From Chryseobacterium gleum (lineage in GTDB: Bacteria > Bacteroidota > Bacteroidia > Flavobacteriales_D > Crocinitomicaceae), in NCBI GenBank assembly GCA_943326315.2, contig CALPSU020000002.1:1-36950 (forward strand): a stretch of DNA of 36,950 nucleotides. Reading direction: 5' to 3'. The notes beneath the pieces were generated by a model. That model did not search any database. It was given only the letters and a program-made list of their open reading frames with translations, and had not been told where the DNA came from. Below, piece by piece: positions 1 to 9,865 of this stretch; the first letter of the stretch is position 1, and every line of letters starts with the position of its first letter. The position numbers and the translations under genes are program-made.

Positions 1-2
1 CC

Positions 3-10
3 TATATTTG
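3..10 (+). promoter_or_regulatory. Putative Bacteroidetes -7 box TATATTTG upstream of the GtrA-family gene
   Basis: Exact match to TAnnTTTG; the ATG follows at 20. The -33 region lies outside the window. Confidence 0.5.
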
Positions 11-19
11 GCATGTATT

Positions 20-502
20 ATGGAAAAAATTAGACAATATATTTTTAACTTTTTGGATATTTTTTATCCAATTTTTAAACCATTTTTTAATAAACAAACC
101 TACCACTACTTAGCTTGTGGTGGAGGAAACACGATTTTCGCTTTAGCACTATACTATTTCTTTTATCATTCGGTATTTCATAAGTTAAATTTAGATCTGG
201 GGTTTATAGCACTAAAACCTCATATAGCATCTATGTTTTCAACCACACTAATTACTTTTCCTATAGGTTTTTTCTTTACTAAATATATTGTTTGGAGTGA
301 CAGTACTTTGTCAGGTAAAAAACAACTTTTTCGTCATTTAAATTTCACCATATTTGCTATTTTCATGAATTATGGTTTATTAAAATTATTTGTAGATCAT
401 TACGATTGGTGGGCTATGCCAAGTCAGATCTTTACAACTTTTATAATTGTTATTTTTAGTTACTTAACCCAGAAGTATATTTCTTTCAAAAAAGCGAATT
501 GA
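20..502 (+). CDS. GtrA-family small multi-pass membrane protein
   Basis: ORF track 8..502; likely start is ATG at 20 (MEKIRQYIFNF...). Four hydrophobic segments with GtrA-like pattern (YFACGGGNTIFALALYYF..., FPIGFFFTKYIVW). Confidence 0.75.
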   Translation: MEKIRQYIFNFLDIFYPIFKPFFNKQTYHYLACGGGNTIFALALYYFFYHSVFHKLNLDLGFIALKPHIASMFSTTLITFPIGFFFTKYIVWSDSTLSGKKQLFRHLNFTIFAIFMNYGLLKLFVDHYDWWAMPSQIFTTFIIVIFSYLTQKYISFKKAN

Positions 503-512
503 ATACCATCCT

Positions 513-1583
513 TTAATCTTGCATAGCAATCAAATAACAAAACGCCTCATTTATTTCATTTTCATTAATATTTTGATCGAAAACACAATTTCCTATTTCA
601 GTAATTAAGCAACACTTGATTTCTCCTTCGAAATTCTTTTTATCGTTTCTCATCAATTCAATCATTTCAGGAATTGCTTCTAATTCTAATGGTAATAGTG
701 GGAAAATTTTAGATAATGTTGTCTCAATTTCTTTCCAATCTTTTTCATTCAAAATCCCTTTTTTAAACGATAAAAAAGATTCTGCTATCATCCCAATACC
801 TACAGCGTGTCCATGAGAAACAGGTGTGTTTTCTAAAAAATAACCTTCAATTGCATGACCAATAGTATGACCAAAATTTAATTTTTTTCGACTATTGTTT
901 TCTAATGGATCTGCTTTAACGATTTCATTCTTTAATATAACCGATCTTCCAATTTTATCTTCATCCATTAAATCTTCTAAAGATGTTATTGAAACTAAAT
1001 CATTCCAATATTCTTTATCTAAAATCAAAGCATGCTTGAGCATTTCAGCATATCCATTTAATAATTCCTCTTCTGGAAGAGTAGCTAAAAATCCTTTGTC
1101 AATAAACAATGCTTTTGGATTTGAGAAAGTACCTATTTGATTTTTGTGTACACCCAAATCAATTCCAGTCTTCCCGCCTATTGATGCATCAACCATTGCC
1201 AATAAAGAAGTTGGAATATTAATGAAATCAACCCCTCTTTTGTAAACTGAAGCAACAAAACCTCCCATATCAGAAACAATTCCGCCTCCTAAATTAATGA
1301 TCACATCTTTTCGTCCAATTTTATATTCTGTCAATGCTTCAAACACCTGGAAACAAACTGCCATCACTTTGTTTTCTTCCCCTATAGGAAGTAACATTAC
1401 TTCGGCTTCTTGCAATTCTTCAAAACTTGTAATCATAAATTCTAAACAATAATCATGCGTGTTTTCATCTACTATGATCACTTTTTTAGAATTCGCATAG
1501 GTTGTTTTAAGCAATGTATGAAAATTAGATTCTACTAGATCACCTAATTCAATTATATAATCATTTGCTTGAATTTGTTTCAT
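513..1583 (-). CDS. aroB: 3-dehydroquinate synthase
   Basis: Motifs GGGIVSDMGGFVASVYKRGVDFINIPTSLLAMVDASIGGKTGID and KLNFGHTIGHAIE...HGHAVGIGM are diagnostic of AroB. Confidence 0.95.
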   Translation of the reverse strand: MKQIQANDYIIELGDLVESNFHTLLKTTYANSKKVIIVDENTHDYCLEFMITSFEELQEAEVMLLPIGEENKVMAVCFQVFEALTEYKIGRKDVIINLGGGIVSDMGGFVASVYKRGVDFINIPTSLLAMVDASIGGKTGIDLGVHKNQIGTFSNPKALFIDKGFLATLPEEELLNGYAEMLKHALILDKEYWNDLVSITSLEDLMDEDKIGRSVILKNEIVKADPLENNSRKKLNFGHTIGHAIEGYFLENTPVSHGHAVGIGMIAESFLSFKKGILNEKDWKEIETTLSKIFPLLPLELEAIPEMIELMRNDKKNFEGEIKCCLITEIGNCVFDQNINENEINEAFCYLIAMQD

Positions 1584-1611
1584 TTTTGAAGAAATTATGT
1601 TTATTATTTAA

Positions 1612-1645
1612 CAAATGTAAATATTCATAATAACATTCTATACAA
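1612..1645 (-). promoter_or_regulatory. Putative promoter of aroB: TTG (1643-1645) - 23 nt - TACATTTG (1612-1619)
   Basis: Matches the TTG/TAnnTTTG pattern on the minus strand; 28 nt lie between the box and the ATG at 1583. Confidence 0.5.
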
Positions 1646-1662
1646 CTTAATCAAAAAGAGTA

Positions 1663-1670
1663 TATTTTTG
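1663..1670 (+). promoter_or_regulatory. Putative -7 box TATTTTTG for proline dehydrogenase
   Basis: Exact TAnnTTTG match ending 5 nt before ATG 1676; the called GTG start at 1670 uses the final G of the box. Confidence 0.45.
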
Positions 1671-1675
1671 TGAAT

Positions 1676-2842
1676 ATGATATCTTTCGAAAATACAGAAA
1701 TTGCTTTTAAAAGTAAATCTAATGCAGATTTAAATAGAGCTTATTGGCTATTTAAAATAGTTGGAAACTCCAGTATGGTAAAATTTGGAAAATCGGCTAC
1801 TAATTTTTCAATTCGATATAAATTACCTATAAAGTCTTTAATCAAAAAAACTATTTTTAAACAATTCTGTGGAGGAGAAACAATTGAAGAATGTGTTCCA
1901 ACAATTGAAACACTTGGATCTTTTGGAATCGGAACAATATTAGATTATTCAATTGAGGGAAAAACCTCAGAAGAAGATTTCGATTTAACTACTAAAGAAA
2001 TAATTTCTACGATTTTAAAAGCTAAAACTAATTCTTCTATTCCTTTTGCTGTATTTAAAGTAACTGGAATTTCACGATTTGAGATTTTAGAAAAAGCTAA
2101 CGATCCTTCTGCTGAATTATCAGATCTTGAACAAAAAGAATTAAACGATGTAAAAAAACGTGTTGATTCCATTTGTAAAAGTGCTTTTGAAAACAATATT
2201 TCTGTTTTTATAGATGCGGAAGAATCTTGGATTCAAAACACGATTGATACTATTGCTCTTGAAATGATGTTAAAATTCAACCGAGAAAGAGCAATTGTAT
2301 ATACAACTGCTCAAATGTACAGACACGACCGTTATGAATATCTAAAAAAAGAAATTGAAAAAGCTAAAGAAGCTAATTATTACTTCGGAGTAAAATTAGT
2401 AAGAGGAGCTTATATGGAAAAAGAAAGGCTTCGTGCTTCAGAAATGGGATACCCGTCTCCAATTCAACCGGATAAAAAATCTACAGATATCGACTTTGAC
2501 AAAGGATTAGAGCTATTAGTTGATTCAATTCCTACAGTAGCTATTTGTGCAGGAACACATAATGAAGAAAGCTCTCAGTTTTTGGCAGATTTAATAGAAA
2601 AAAAAGGACTTAACAAGTCTGATAAAATTATTTATTTTGCACAATTATTAGGAATGAGTGATCATATTTCTTACAATCTAGCTTTTAACAAGTTTAATGT
2701 TGCTAAATATGTACCTTATGGGCCAATTGAAGAAGTTTTACCCTATTTATTAAGAAGAGCTGATGAAAACACTTCAGTAGCTGGTCAAACGAGTAGAGAG
2801 CTTGGCTTAATTATTAAAGAGAAGCAGAGACGAAAGAAATAA
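1676..2842 (+). CDS. Proline dehydrogenase (ProDH / PutA PRODH domain)
   Basis: ORF track 1670..2842; ATG at 1676 is more likely. Motifs VKLVRGAYMEKER, TAQMYRHDR and PYGPIEEVLPYLLRRADENTS are characteristic of proline dehydrogenase. Confidence 0.92.
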   Translation: MISFENTEIAFKSKSNADLNRAYWLFKIVGNSSMVKFGKSATNFSIRYKLPIKSLIKKTIFKQFCGGETIEECVPTIETLGSFGIGTILDYSIEGKTSEEDFDLTTKEIISTILKAKTNSSIPFAVFKVTGISRFEILEKANDPSAELSDLEQKELNDVKKRVDSICKSAFENNISVFIDAEESWIQNTIDTIALEMMLKFNRERAIVYTTAQMYRHDRYEYLKKEIEKAKEANYYFGVKLVRGAYMEKERLRASEMGYPSPIQPDKKSTDIDFDKGLELLVDSIPTVAICAGTHNEESSQFLADLIEKKGLNKSDKIIYFAQLLGMSDHISYNLAFNKFNVAKYVPYGPIEEVLPYLLRRADENTSVAGQTSRELGLIIKEKQRRKK

Positions 2843-2861
2843 TAATAAAAATTATTATTTC
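2836..2861. terminator. Perfect AT-rich hairpin at the convergent ProDH / giant protein 1 junction
   Basis: GAAATAATAAT-AAAA-ATTATTATTTC: 11-bp perfect stem, 4-nt loop, overlapping both stop codons. No GC in the stem core, so termination strength is uncertain. Confidence 0.5.
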
Positions 2862-3165
2862 TAGCGAATCAAATTTACCACTCCTGTAATTACTTTTCTT
2901 TTATCCTGATTTTTTATTTTAAAATCTATCTTCCAAGTATAAGAGTCGTCTTGGCTCATTTCCCCATCAACACCATAAGTTCCTGACCAACCCTCATTTA
3001 CATCATGTGATTTAAAAACGACTTCTCCCCATCGATTATAAATAACCATTGTAAAATCAAATGGATCATATCCTTCTGTAAAAACAGGTTTAAATGTTTG
3101 ATTAATCTGATCTGCATCTGGAGTAAAAGTATTTGGAACTAAATAAATCAATTCTTCAATCATTA
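2861..3165 (-). other. T9SS type B (gliding motility-associated) C-terminal sorting domain of giant protein 1
   Basis: VPNTFTPDADQINQTFKPVFTEGYDPFDFTMVIYNRWGEVVFKSHDVNEGWSGTYG...YTWKIDFKIKN...GVVNLIR resembles the TIGR04131/CHU_C pattern. Confidence 0.85.
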
Positions 3166-6100
3166 CAACTTTTTCAAAAGTAGTATCACTACAGTTTTGA
3201 TTTGTTTTAACAATAAGAGTTATTATTTGTTCTCCAAAAACATTTTGAGGAAAAGAATGTGAAGGGTTAAAAGAATCTGAAACATCTCCATCAGCAAAAC
3301 TCCAAGAATAAGAATCAGCTCCAATGGATTTATTATCCATATGAACAATTGTATTAAAACTATTCAAGATATTTGGATAAGCACTAAAAGATGCCATAGG
3401 TTTTGAATTTATAACAATATTAATTGCTTTAGAAACACTACATCCTTCAGCCGATGAACTTTCAATAAAATAGATTCCACTTTTTGAGATTGAAGTAGGA
3501 TTTGAAATAAACGTTAATCCAGCTGAATTAGTACTAAAAGATAAACTTCCACCACTACTTCCATTAGTCCATCTTGGGTCTGTTAAATCTATTACATCAG
3601 GAGTACAAACCGCCGGAGGATTAATAATATTTAGTATTGGTAATGGATTTATAGTTACGGATAATGTTGTACTAATTGCACATTCTCCAGCTATTGGAGT
3701 GAAAGTATATATTGTTGTTCCTATAATAGAAGTGTCAACTAAAGGAATATCCCAAGAACCATTTATAATAGGATCATCGTTTGAACTTATTGAAAGTATA
3801 GGAGGCTCAGTTCCTTGACAAATTTCATTAATTGTTCCAAACTGAGGAATTCTTAAAGGATTTACGGTAATTGAAGTTACATCTGTTTTGGAACAACCAT
3901 TAATATCAATTCCAGTTACAGTATAATTAAGCGTACCAATTGGTGGAATAAAAGAAATACCATCTGTAACGCCATTATCCCAAGTGTAAGTTAGAGCTCC
4001 ACTAGCATTTAAAGTTACTGAGGTTCCTGTACAAATTACTATAGAATTTCCAGCTTCAACAATTGGTAAAGGATAAATAACTACAGAAGTTGATGCTGAA
4101 TTTTGACAATTATTTATATCAGTACCAACAACATTATAGCTAACGGTTCCTACTGAAGGAGTAAAAGCTACAGCATCAGTTAAGCCATTTGTCCAGCTAT
4201 AAGTTGAAGCTCCGCCTGCTGTAAGTATTATTTGAGTTCCTTCACAAGCGGAAGAAAAATTCGGTGTTGCTGTAACGATTGGAAGTTGATTAACAGTTAT
4301 AGTTCCTGAGGATTCTATACTGGAACATCCTGCAAAAGTATAAATTACAGAATAGGATTCCGAAGTAGCTAATGTAGCAGTTAGTGAAGCATCTGTTGAA
4401 GCGTCACTCCATAAAAATGTTCCACCAATAATGGAAGTATTAGTAGTTAATACAGCAGTTTGACCTGAACATATAGAAGTAGAATTTACGGTAATATCCG
4501 GTATAGGATTCACAGTAATAACACCTGAAGCTATTAAACTTGAACATCCTGACAAAGTATATACAACTGAATATGTAGTTGTCGAATTTGGACTAGCAAC
4601 TAAGGTAGATCCATTGGACAAATCGTTCCATAAATATGTACCACTAGGTAAAGAAGGTGTTGTTGTTAATGTAGCACTACTCCCATTACAAATAGTACTT
4701 GAACTAACTGAAATACTTGGTATAGGATTAACATTTACAGTACCAGATACCGAAAGACTTGGACATCCAAAAGTATAAATCACGGAATAGGATGTTGTTG
4801 TAGAAGGTGTAACCGAAATTGTTGAACCTGTAGAAGAATTATTCCAAACAAAAGTTCCTCCAACTATCGAAGGAGTAGCCGTTAATATCGCACTTGTTCC
4901 ATTACAAACAGTAGTTGAATTTACAGTAACTGTTGGCACCGGTGTAACTGTTACTGTTCCTAATGCTGATAAACTTTCACAACCGGCCAAAGATGTATAG
5001 ACGACAGTATAAGGTGTCGTTACTAGAGGGCTAACATTGAGAGTAGAATTAATAGAGGCATCGTCCCATAAAAAACTACCTCCTACTATAGTAGGTGTGG
5101 CTGTTAATATTGAACTACCACCTGGACAAATTTGAGTTGAATTTACCGTTACAACAGGAATTGGATTTACCGTAACTACACCAGAAGCTTCTAAACTACT
5201 ACAACCAGTCAAAGTGTAAATTACAGAATAAGTTGTAGTGGATGAAGGGCTAACTACTAAAGTTGACCCAACTGAAGAATTATTCCATAAATAGGTTCCT
5301 CCTCCAATTGAAGGAATTGCAGTTAAAGTTGAACTGGCTCCATTGCATATTGAGTTAGAATTTACGGAAACTGTTGGTGTAGGATTAACAGTTATAGTTC
5401 CAATGGAACTTATACTTGGACAAACAAAAGTATAAATAACTGAATACGATGTTGTAGATCCTGGTGAAACTGTAATACTTGATCCAGTAGAAGAATTATT
5501 CCATAAATAGGTTCCTCCAAGAACAGAAGGTGTAGCTGTTAATGTTGCACTAGTACCACTACATACTGTCTCTGAATTTACAGTTACAGTTGGGACTGAA
5601 GTTAAAGTCACAGTGCTATTTGCAGCAATACTTGAACAACCCACGAAAGACGTATATATAACTGAATAGGATGTATTTGCTAGTGGGGATACTGTTAATG
5701 AAGAAGCTGTTGATGCGTTATTCCACATAAAAGTACCTCCACCAAAAGATGGTATTGCTGTTAAAGTAGTAGAATTTCCTGGACAAATTGACGGTGAATT
5801 AACGCTTAAAGTTGGAATCGGGTTAACATTTACAGTTCCTGACCCAGCTAAACTAGAACAACCAGAATATGTATAAATTACAGTATATGAAGTTGTTGTA
5901 GAAGGTGAAACTGTTAAAGTAGCATCTACAGAAGCATCACTCCATAGATATGTACCTCCACCAATTGACGGGGAAGCTGTTAAGGTAGCACTAACACCAT
6001 TACAAACAGTTTGGGAGTTTACTGCTACAGTAGGTATTTGATTTACTGTCACAGTTCCAGAAGCAGAAAGACTTGGGCAACCATAATCATAAACTACCGA

Positions 6101-9100
6101 ATAACTTGTAGTTGAATTAGGTGAAACTGTAAGAGTAGATCCAGTAGTTCCATTACTCCATAAATAAGTACCATTTCCTATCGACGGAGTAGCTGTAAGC
6201 GTTGCACTTGATCCATTACATATTGATGTTGAGCTTACTGTAACTGTTGGAGTAGTAGTTACAACTACTGTTCCTGTTGCCGTTAAACTTGAGCAACCAG
6301 ATAAAGTATACACTACAGAATATGCTGTATTTGCTAATGGGGATACTGTTAATGTTGAACCAGTAGATGCATCACTCCATAAATAAGTACCTCCACTAAC
6401 GGCAGGTGTTGCTGTTAATGTTGCTGTTCCTCCTATACATATTGCTGGAGGGGTAATTGTTATGATCGGTAAAGAATTAACAGTCACTACACCTGAACTA
6501 GCTAAACTAGAACATCCTGCTAAAGTGTAAATTACAGAATAAGTAGTATTTACTGAAGGGGAAACTGATATTGCATCTGCTGTTGCGGAGTTACTCCATA
6601 AATATGTCCCTCCGGTTACTGATGGAGTTGCCGTTAAAGTTGCACTTGCACCAGAACAAATTGTTTGGGAATTTACTGTCACCGTTGGACCGGGGCTCAC
6701 CGTAACGGTTCCAGAAACAGGAGCACTAGAACAACCCAATGTGTATACTACTGTATAACTAGTAGTTGAATTTGGTGAAACGGTTAATGTTGACCCTGAA
6801 GATGCGTTACTCCATAAAAAGGTTCCACCTCCTAAAGATGGAGTTGCAGTTAATGTTGCACTAACACCATTACAAATAGTTTCTGAATTTACGGTTACTG
6901 TTGGTACAGCTGTTAAAGTTACACTTCCAGATCCTGACAAACTAACACAACCTATACTAGAAGTATAAACAACAGAATAAGTTGTTGTAGCTGAAGGCGA
7001 TACATTAATAGAAGATGTGGTTGATGAATTACTCCACAAATAAGTCCCTCCAGTTTCGGATGGCAAAGCATTTAGAGTTGCTGATCCACCAGGACAAATC
7101 GTTGTTGAATTTACAGTTACAGTAGGATTAGATTTTACAGTAACAGTGCCTGAACCTGGTAAACTTGGACATCCAGCAAAAGTGTAAATCACCGTATAAA
7201 TAGTTGTTGAAACAGGAGTTATTGTTAAAGTTGATCCTGTCTCTCCTGTATTCCATAAGTATGTTCCTCCTGCTATTGAAGGAGTTGCTGTTAATGTTGC
7301 ACCTATCCCTTCGCAAACTGTTTGAGAATTAGATGAAATTGTTGGAATTGAATTAACGGTAACAGTTCCAGAAGCTGAAGCACTTGGGCATCCAAATGTA
7401 TAAACCACAGAATACGAAGTAGTAGCTCCAGGTGAAACAGTTAAAGTTGCACCTGTTGTTCCATTGCTCCATAAATATGTACCTCCAACTGAAGCGGGAG
7501 TTGGAGTTGCAGTTAAGGTTGCACTAGCACCGGAACAAATGGTTTCAGAACTTACTGTTACAGATGGTGGAGTTGTTAAAGTTACTGTGCCTGATCCAGC
7601 GATACTAGAACATCCTGCTAAAGAATAAACCACTGTGTAAGTAGTAGTCGCTCCAGGTGAAACGGTTAAAGTAGATCCTGTCCCTCCTGTATTCCATAAG
7701 AATGTTCCTCCTGCTGCTGAAGGTGTAGCTGTTAAGGTAGCTGAACCTGATGAACAAATAGCTGAGGAATTTACTACAACTGTAGGGATTGATTTTACTG
7801 TAATAGTTCCAGATCCGGCCAAACTAGAGCAACCTAAGAATGTATAAACTACCGAATATGTTGTAGTTGAAGAAGGAGATATTATCAATTCTGACCCTGT
7901 CTCTCCTGTATTCCATAAATATGTTCCTCCTCCAATGGATGGAGTGGCAGTTAAAGTAGCACTAGATCCTGCGCAAACTGTTTGCGAATTTACGGATACT
8001 GTAGGAATCGGATTAACAGTAATAGTTCCTGACCCTGCCAAACTCGAGCAACCTGTTACTGAATAAACTACCGAATATGTTGTAGTTGAAGAAGGTGAAA
8101 CTGTTAATGAAGCTCCGGTTGAAGCATTACTCCATAAATAAGTACCTCCTGAAGCTGATGGAGTTGCTGTTAAAGTAGCACTTGCACCATTACAAATAGT
8201 TGATGAATTAACCGTAACTGTAGGAACTGAATTAACTGTAACAGTTCCTGATGCAGATAAGCCTGGACAACCTAAAGTATAAATTACTGAATAAGTAGTT
8301 GTTGATGTTGGAGAAACTGTTAAAGTAGAACCCGTTGAAGAATCTTCCCATAAAAAAGTACCTCCTGTTGTTGATGGGGTTGCCGTTATTGTTGCACTTC
8401 CACCCTCACATATTGTTGAGCTACTTACTGTTACTGTAGGTATAGCATTAACTGTAACTGTTCCGGAGGCCGATGGACTAGGGCAACCTAACGTATAGAC
8501 AACCGAATAGGAAGTATTTGCTGTCAATGAAACGGTTATTGATGATGAAGTAGATCCATTACTCCACAAATAAGTCCCACCAGCTGCAGAAGGGGTTGCA
8601 GTTAATGTTGCATTACCTCCACTACAAATATTAGTATTATTAACTGTTACAGTAGGTGCGGTTGTAACAGTTACGGTACTTGGCATTGATAAACTCGAAC
8701 ATCCTCCTAAAGTATATACCACAGAATAAGTTGTAGTAGCTGAAGGTGATACATTAATTGTCGATCCTGTTGCTCCATTACTCCATAAAAAAGTACCTCC
8801 TGCTGAAGATGGAATTGCAGTTAAAGTTGCGCTCCCTCCACTACAAATTGTCGTACTATTTACGCTTACTGTAGGTGTTGGATTTACATTTACAATTACA
8901 TCATCCGTAAAAGTATAGGTAAGGCCACAATTTGTTGTAGTTAATTTTGCTGTATAAGTAGTAGTTGCTAAAGGATTAACAGTTGCTGTAGTTGAACTAC
9001 TTAAAACAGTTGCACCTTGTAACCATTGAACAGTTCCAACAGTAGCACCATCTGGTAAAAATCTCCACCCTTCATTTGTTGCAGACCATTGACTTGAATT

Positions 9101-9865
9101 TCTATTAGGAACTACTGTCGCAATTGTACCATTTGAATTTTGAATTCCTAATGTTGCGTTCCCTCCATTCCAGCTAGAACATAACGGTTTATCTTTCAAA
9201 AAAACATCAATAATATTTGATGTTTCGTACAAAACAATTTGCTGATTAGCAATCTTATTATTGCATGAAGATGAGTACATCGGAACATTAGACCATGAAA
9301 CAGTAAAAGTTCTACATGGTGCAACGCCAGATGCTATATATCTAATCTCACTCACTAATCCTCCTCCTGGATCTATACTTGGATCCATATCGTGAACCGG
9401 ACCAAATATTGCATTTCCAATTAAGGGTGTGGCAGATGTTGATGGGATATTATCAGAAGATGAAAAGGCGTATCCAGATGTTTGATTCGCTTTTGCTAAA
9501 TTGAATGTCAAAGCTCCGTTTGCACCAACTACACATTGGGTGTATTGATTTCCGAAAAATGTAAAACAAAACCCAATGTTAAAAACAGCACCATAATAGT
9601 CATCTTTATTTGTTGCTAATGCTAAAGCTCCTGCTGTAAATGAATTAGGCGCATAAGGAGTCGCTGCAACAGTATAACTTGTAGTTGCTTTGATAGTATT
9701 ATAAGTGCTCGTCAAATTTGCTGGAGAGCCAGAACAAATAGTTTGATCATTACCCGCAGCAATAGATGGACATTGAGAAAACGAATTAATTGATAAAAAA
9801 AAGAAAATAATTATTCCAACAAAAAATGTTCGAATAATTATTAGTTTGTTTATGTGTGATCTCAT
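2861..9865 (-). CDS. Giant secreted repeat protein 1 (2334 aa): signal peptide, nidogen/Ig-like N-terminal region, 21 close plus 2 divergent Ig/PKD-like repeats, PKD domain, T9SS type B sorting domain (CHU_C / gliding motility-associated C-terminal)
   Basis: Single long ORF. Hydrophobic N-terminus INKLIIIRTFFVGIIIFFFLSINSFSQ. Repeats of the form PTVTVNSxTICxGxSATLTATPSxxGGTYLWSNxSTGSTLTVSPxxTTxYSVVYTxxGCxS. PKD-like FSAYPNI...SYSWSFADGDVSDSFNPSHSF. C-terminus YLVPNTFTPDADQINQTFKPVF...FTMVIYNRWGEVVFKS...GWSGTY. Confidence 0.93.
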   Translation of the reverse strand: MRSHINKLIIIRTFFVGIIIFFFLSINSFSQCPSIAAGNDQTICSGSPANLTSTYNTIKATTSYTVAATPYAPNSFTAGALALATNKDDYYGAVFNIGFCFTFFGNQYTQCVVGANGALTFNLAKANQTSGYAFSSSDNIPSTSATPLIGNAIFGPVHDMDPSIDPGGGLVSEIRYIASGVAPCRTFTVSWSNVPMYSSSCNNKIANQQIVLYETSNIIDVFLKDKPLCSSWNGGNATLGIQNSNGTIATVVPNRNSSQWSATNEGWRFLPDGATVGTVQWLQGATVLSSSTTATVNPLATTTYTAKLTTTNCGLTYTFTDDVIVNVNPTPTVSVNSTTICSGGSATLTAIPSSAGGTFLWSNGATGSTINVSPSATTTYSVVYTLGGCSSLSMPSTVTVTTAPTVTVNNTNICSGGNATLTATPSAAGGTYLWSNGSTSSSITVSLTANTSYSVVYTLGCPSPSASGTVTVNAIPTVTVSSSTICEGGSATITATPSTTGGTFLWEDSSTGSTLTVSPTSTTTYSVIYTLGCPGLSASGTVTVNSVPTVTVNSSTICNGASATLTATPSASGGTYLWSNASTGASLTVSPSSTTTYSVVYSVTGCSSLAGSGTITVNPIPTVSVNSQTVCAGSSATLTATPSIGGGTYLWNTGETGSELIISPSSTTTYSVVYTFLGCSSLAGSGTITVKSIPTVVVNSSAICSSGSATLTATPSAAGGTFLWNTGGTGSTLTVSPGATTTYTVVYSLAGCSSIAGSGTVTLTTPPSVTVSSETICSGASATLTATPTPASVGGTYLWSNGTTGATLTVSPGATTSYSVVYTFGCPSASASGTVTVNSIPTISSNSQTVCEGIGATLTATPSIAGGTYLWNTGETGSTLTITPVSTTIYTVIYTFAGCPSLPGSGTVTVKSNPTVTVNSTTICPGGSATLNALPSETGGTYLWSNSSTTSSINVSPSATTTYSVVYTSSIGCVSLSGSGSVTLTAVPTVTVNSETICNGVSATLTATPSLGGGTFLWSNASSGSTLTVSPNSTTSYTVVYTLGCSSAPVSGTVTVSPGPTVTVNSQTICSGASATLTATPSVTGGTYLWSNSATADAISVSPSVNTTYSVIYTLAGCSSLASSGVVTVNSLPIITITPPAICIGGTATLTATPAVSGGTYLWSDASTGSTLTVSPLANTAYSVVYTLSGCSSLTATGTVVVTTTPTVTVSSTSICNGSSATLTATPSIGNGTYLWSNGTTGSTLTVSPNSTTSYSVVYDYGCPSLSASGTVTVNQIPTVAVNSQTVCNGVSATLTASPSIGGGTYLWSDASVDATLTVSPSTTTSYTVIYTYSGCSSLAGSGTVNVNPIPTLSVNSPSICPGNSTTLTAIPSFGGGTFMWNNASTASSLTVSPLANTSYSVIYTSFVGCSSIAANSTVTLTSVPTVTVNSETVCSGTSATLTATPSVLGGTYLWNNSSTGSSITVSPGSTTSYSVIYTFVCPSISSIGTITVNPTPTVSVNSNSICNGASSTLTAIPSIGGGTYLWNNSSVGSTLVVSPSSTTTYSVIYTLTGCSSLEASGVVTVNPIPVVTVNSTQICPGGSSILTATPTIVGGSFLWDDASINSTLNVSPLVTTPYTVVYTSLAGCESLSALGTVTVTPVPTVTVNSTTVCNGTSAILTATPSIVGGTFVWNNSSTGSTISVTPSTTTSYSVIYTFGCPSLSVSGTVNVNPIPSISVSSSTICNGSSATLTTTPSLPSGTYLWNDLSNGSTLVASPNSTTTYSVVYTLSGCSSLIASGVITVNPIPDITVNSTSICSGQTAVLTTNTSIIGGTFLWSDASTDASLTATLATSESYSVIYTFAGCSSIESSGTITVNQLPIVTATPNFSSACEGTQIILTAGGASTYSWTNGLTDAVAFTPSVGTVSYNVVGTDINNCQNSASTSVVIYPLPIVEAGNSIVICTGTSVTLNASGALTYTWDNGVTDGISFIPPIGTLNYTVTGIDINGCSKTDVTSITVNPLRIPQFGTINEICQGTEPPILSISSNDDPIINGSWDIPLVDTSIIGTTIYTFTPIAGECAISTTLSVTINPLPILNIINPPAVCTPDVIDLTDPRWTNGSSGGSLSFSTNSAGLTFISNPTSISKSGIYFIESSSAEGCSVSKAINIVINSKPMASFSAYPNILNSFNTIVHMDNKSIGADSYSWSFADGDVSDSFNPSHSFPQNVFGEQIITLIVKTNQNCSDTTFEKVVMIEELIYLVPNTFTPDADQINQTFKPVFTEGYDPFDFTMVIYNRWGEVVFKSHDVNEGWSGTYGVDGEMSQDDSYTWKIDFKIKNQDKRKVITGVVNLIR
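4285..8886 (-). repeat. Tandem array of 21 Ig/PKD-like units (about 72-75 aa, about 219 bp each) in giant protein 1
   Basis: Counted by hand from the translation; each unit carries one IC/VC-x-G cysteine and one GC-x-S type cysteine, and starts at a Pro-rich linker (PTVTV...). Confidence 0.92.

Noticed and set aside
4285-8886. CRISPR-like or satellite-like regular repeats
   Set aside because: The about 219-bp period is in frame, diverged at the DNA level but conserved at the protein level, with no identical short repeats plus unique spacers; it is a protein-domain array.
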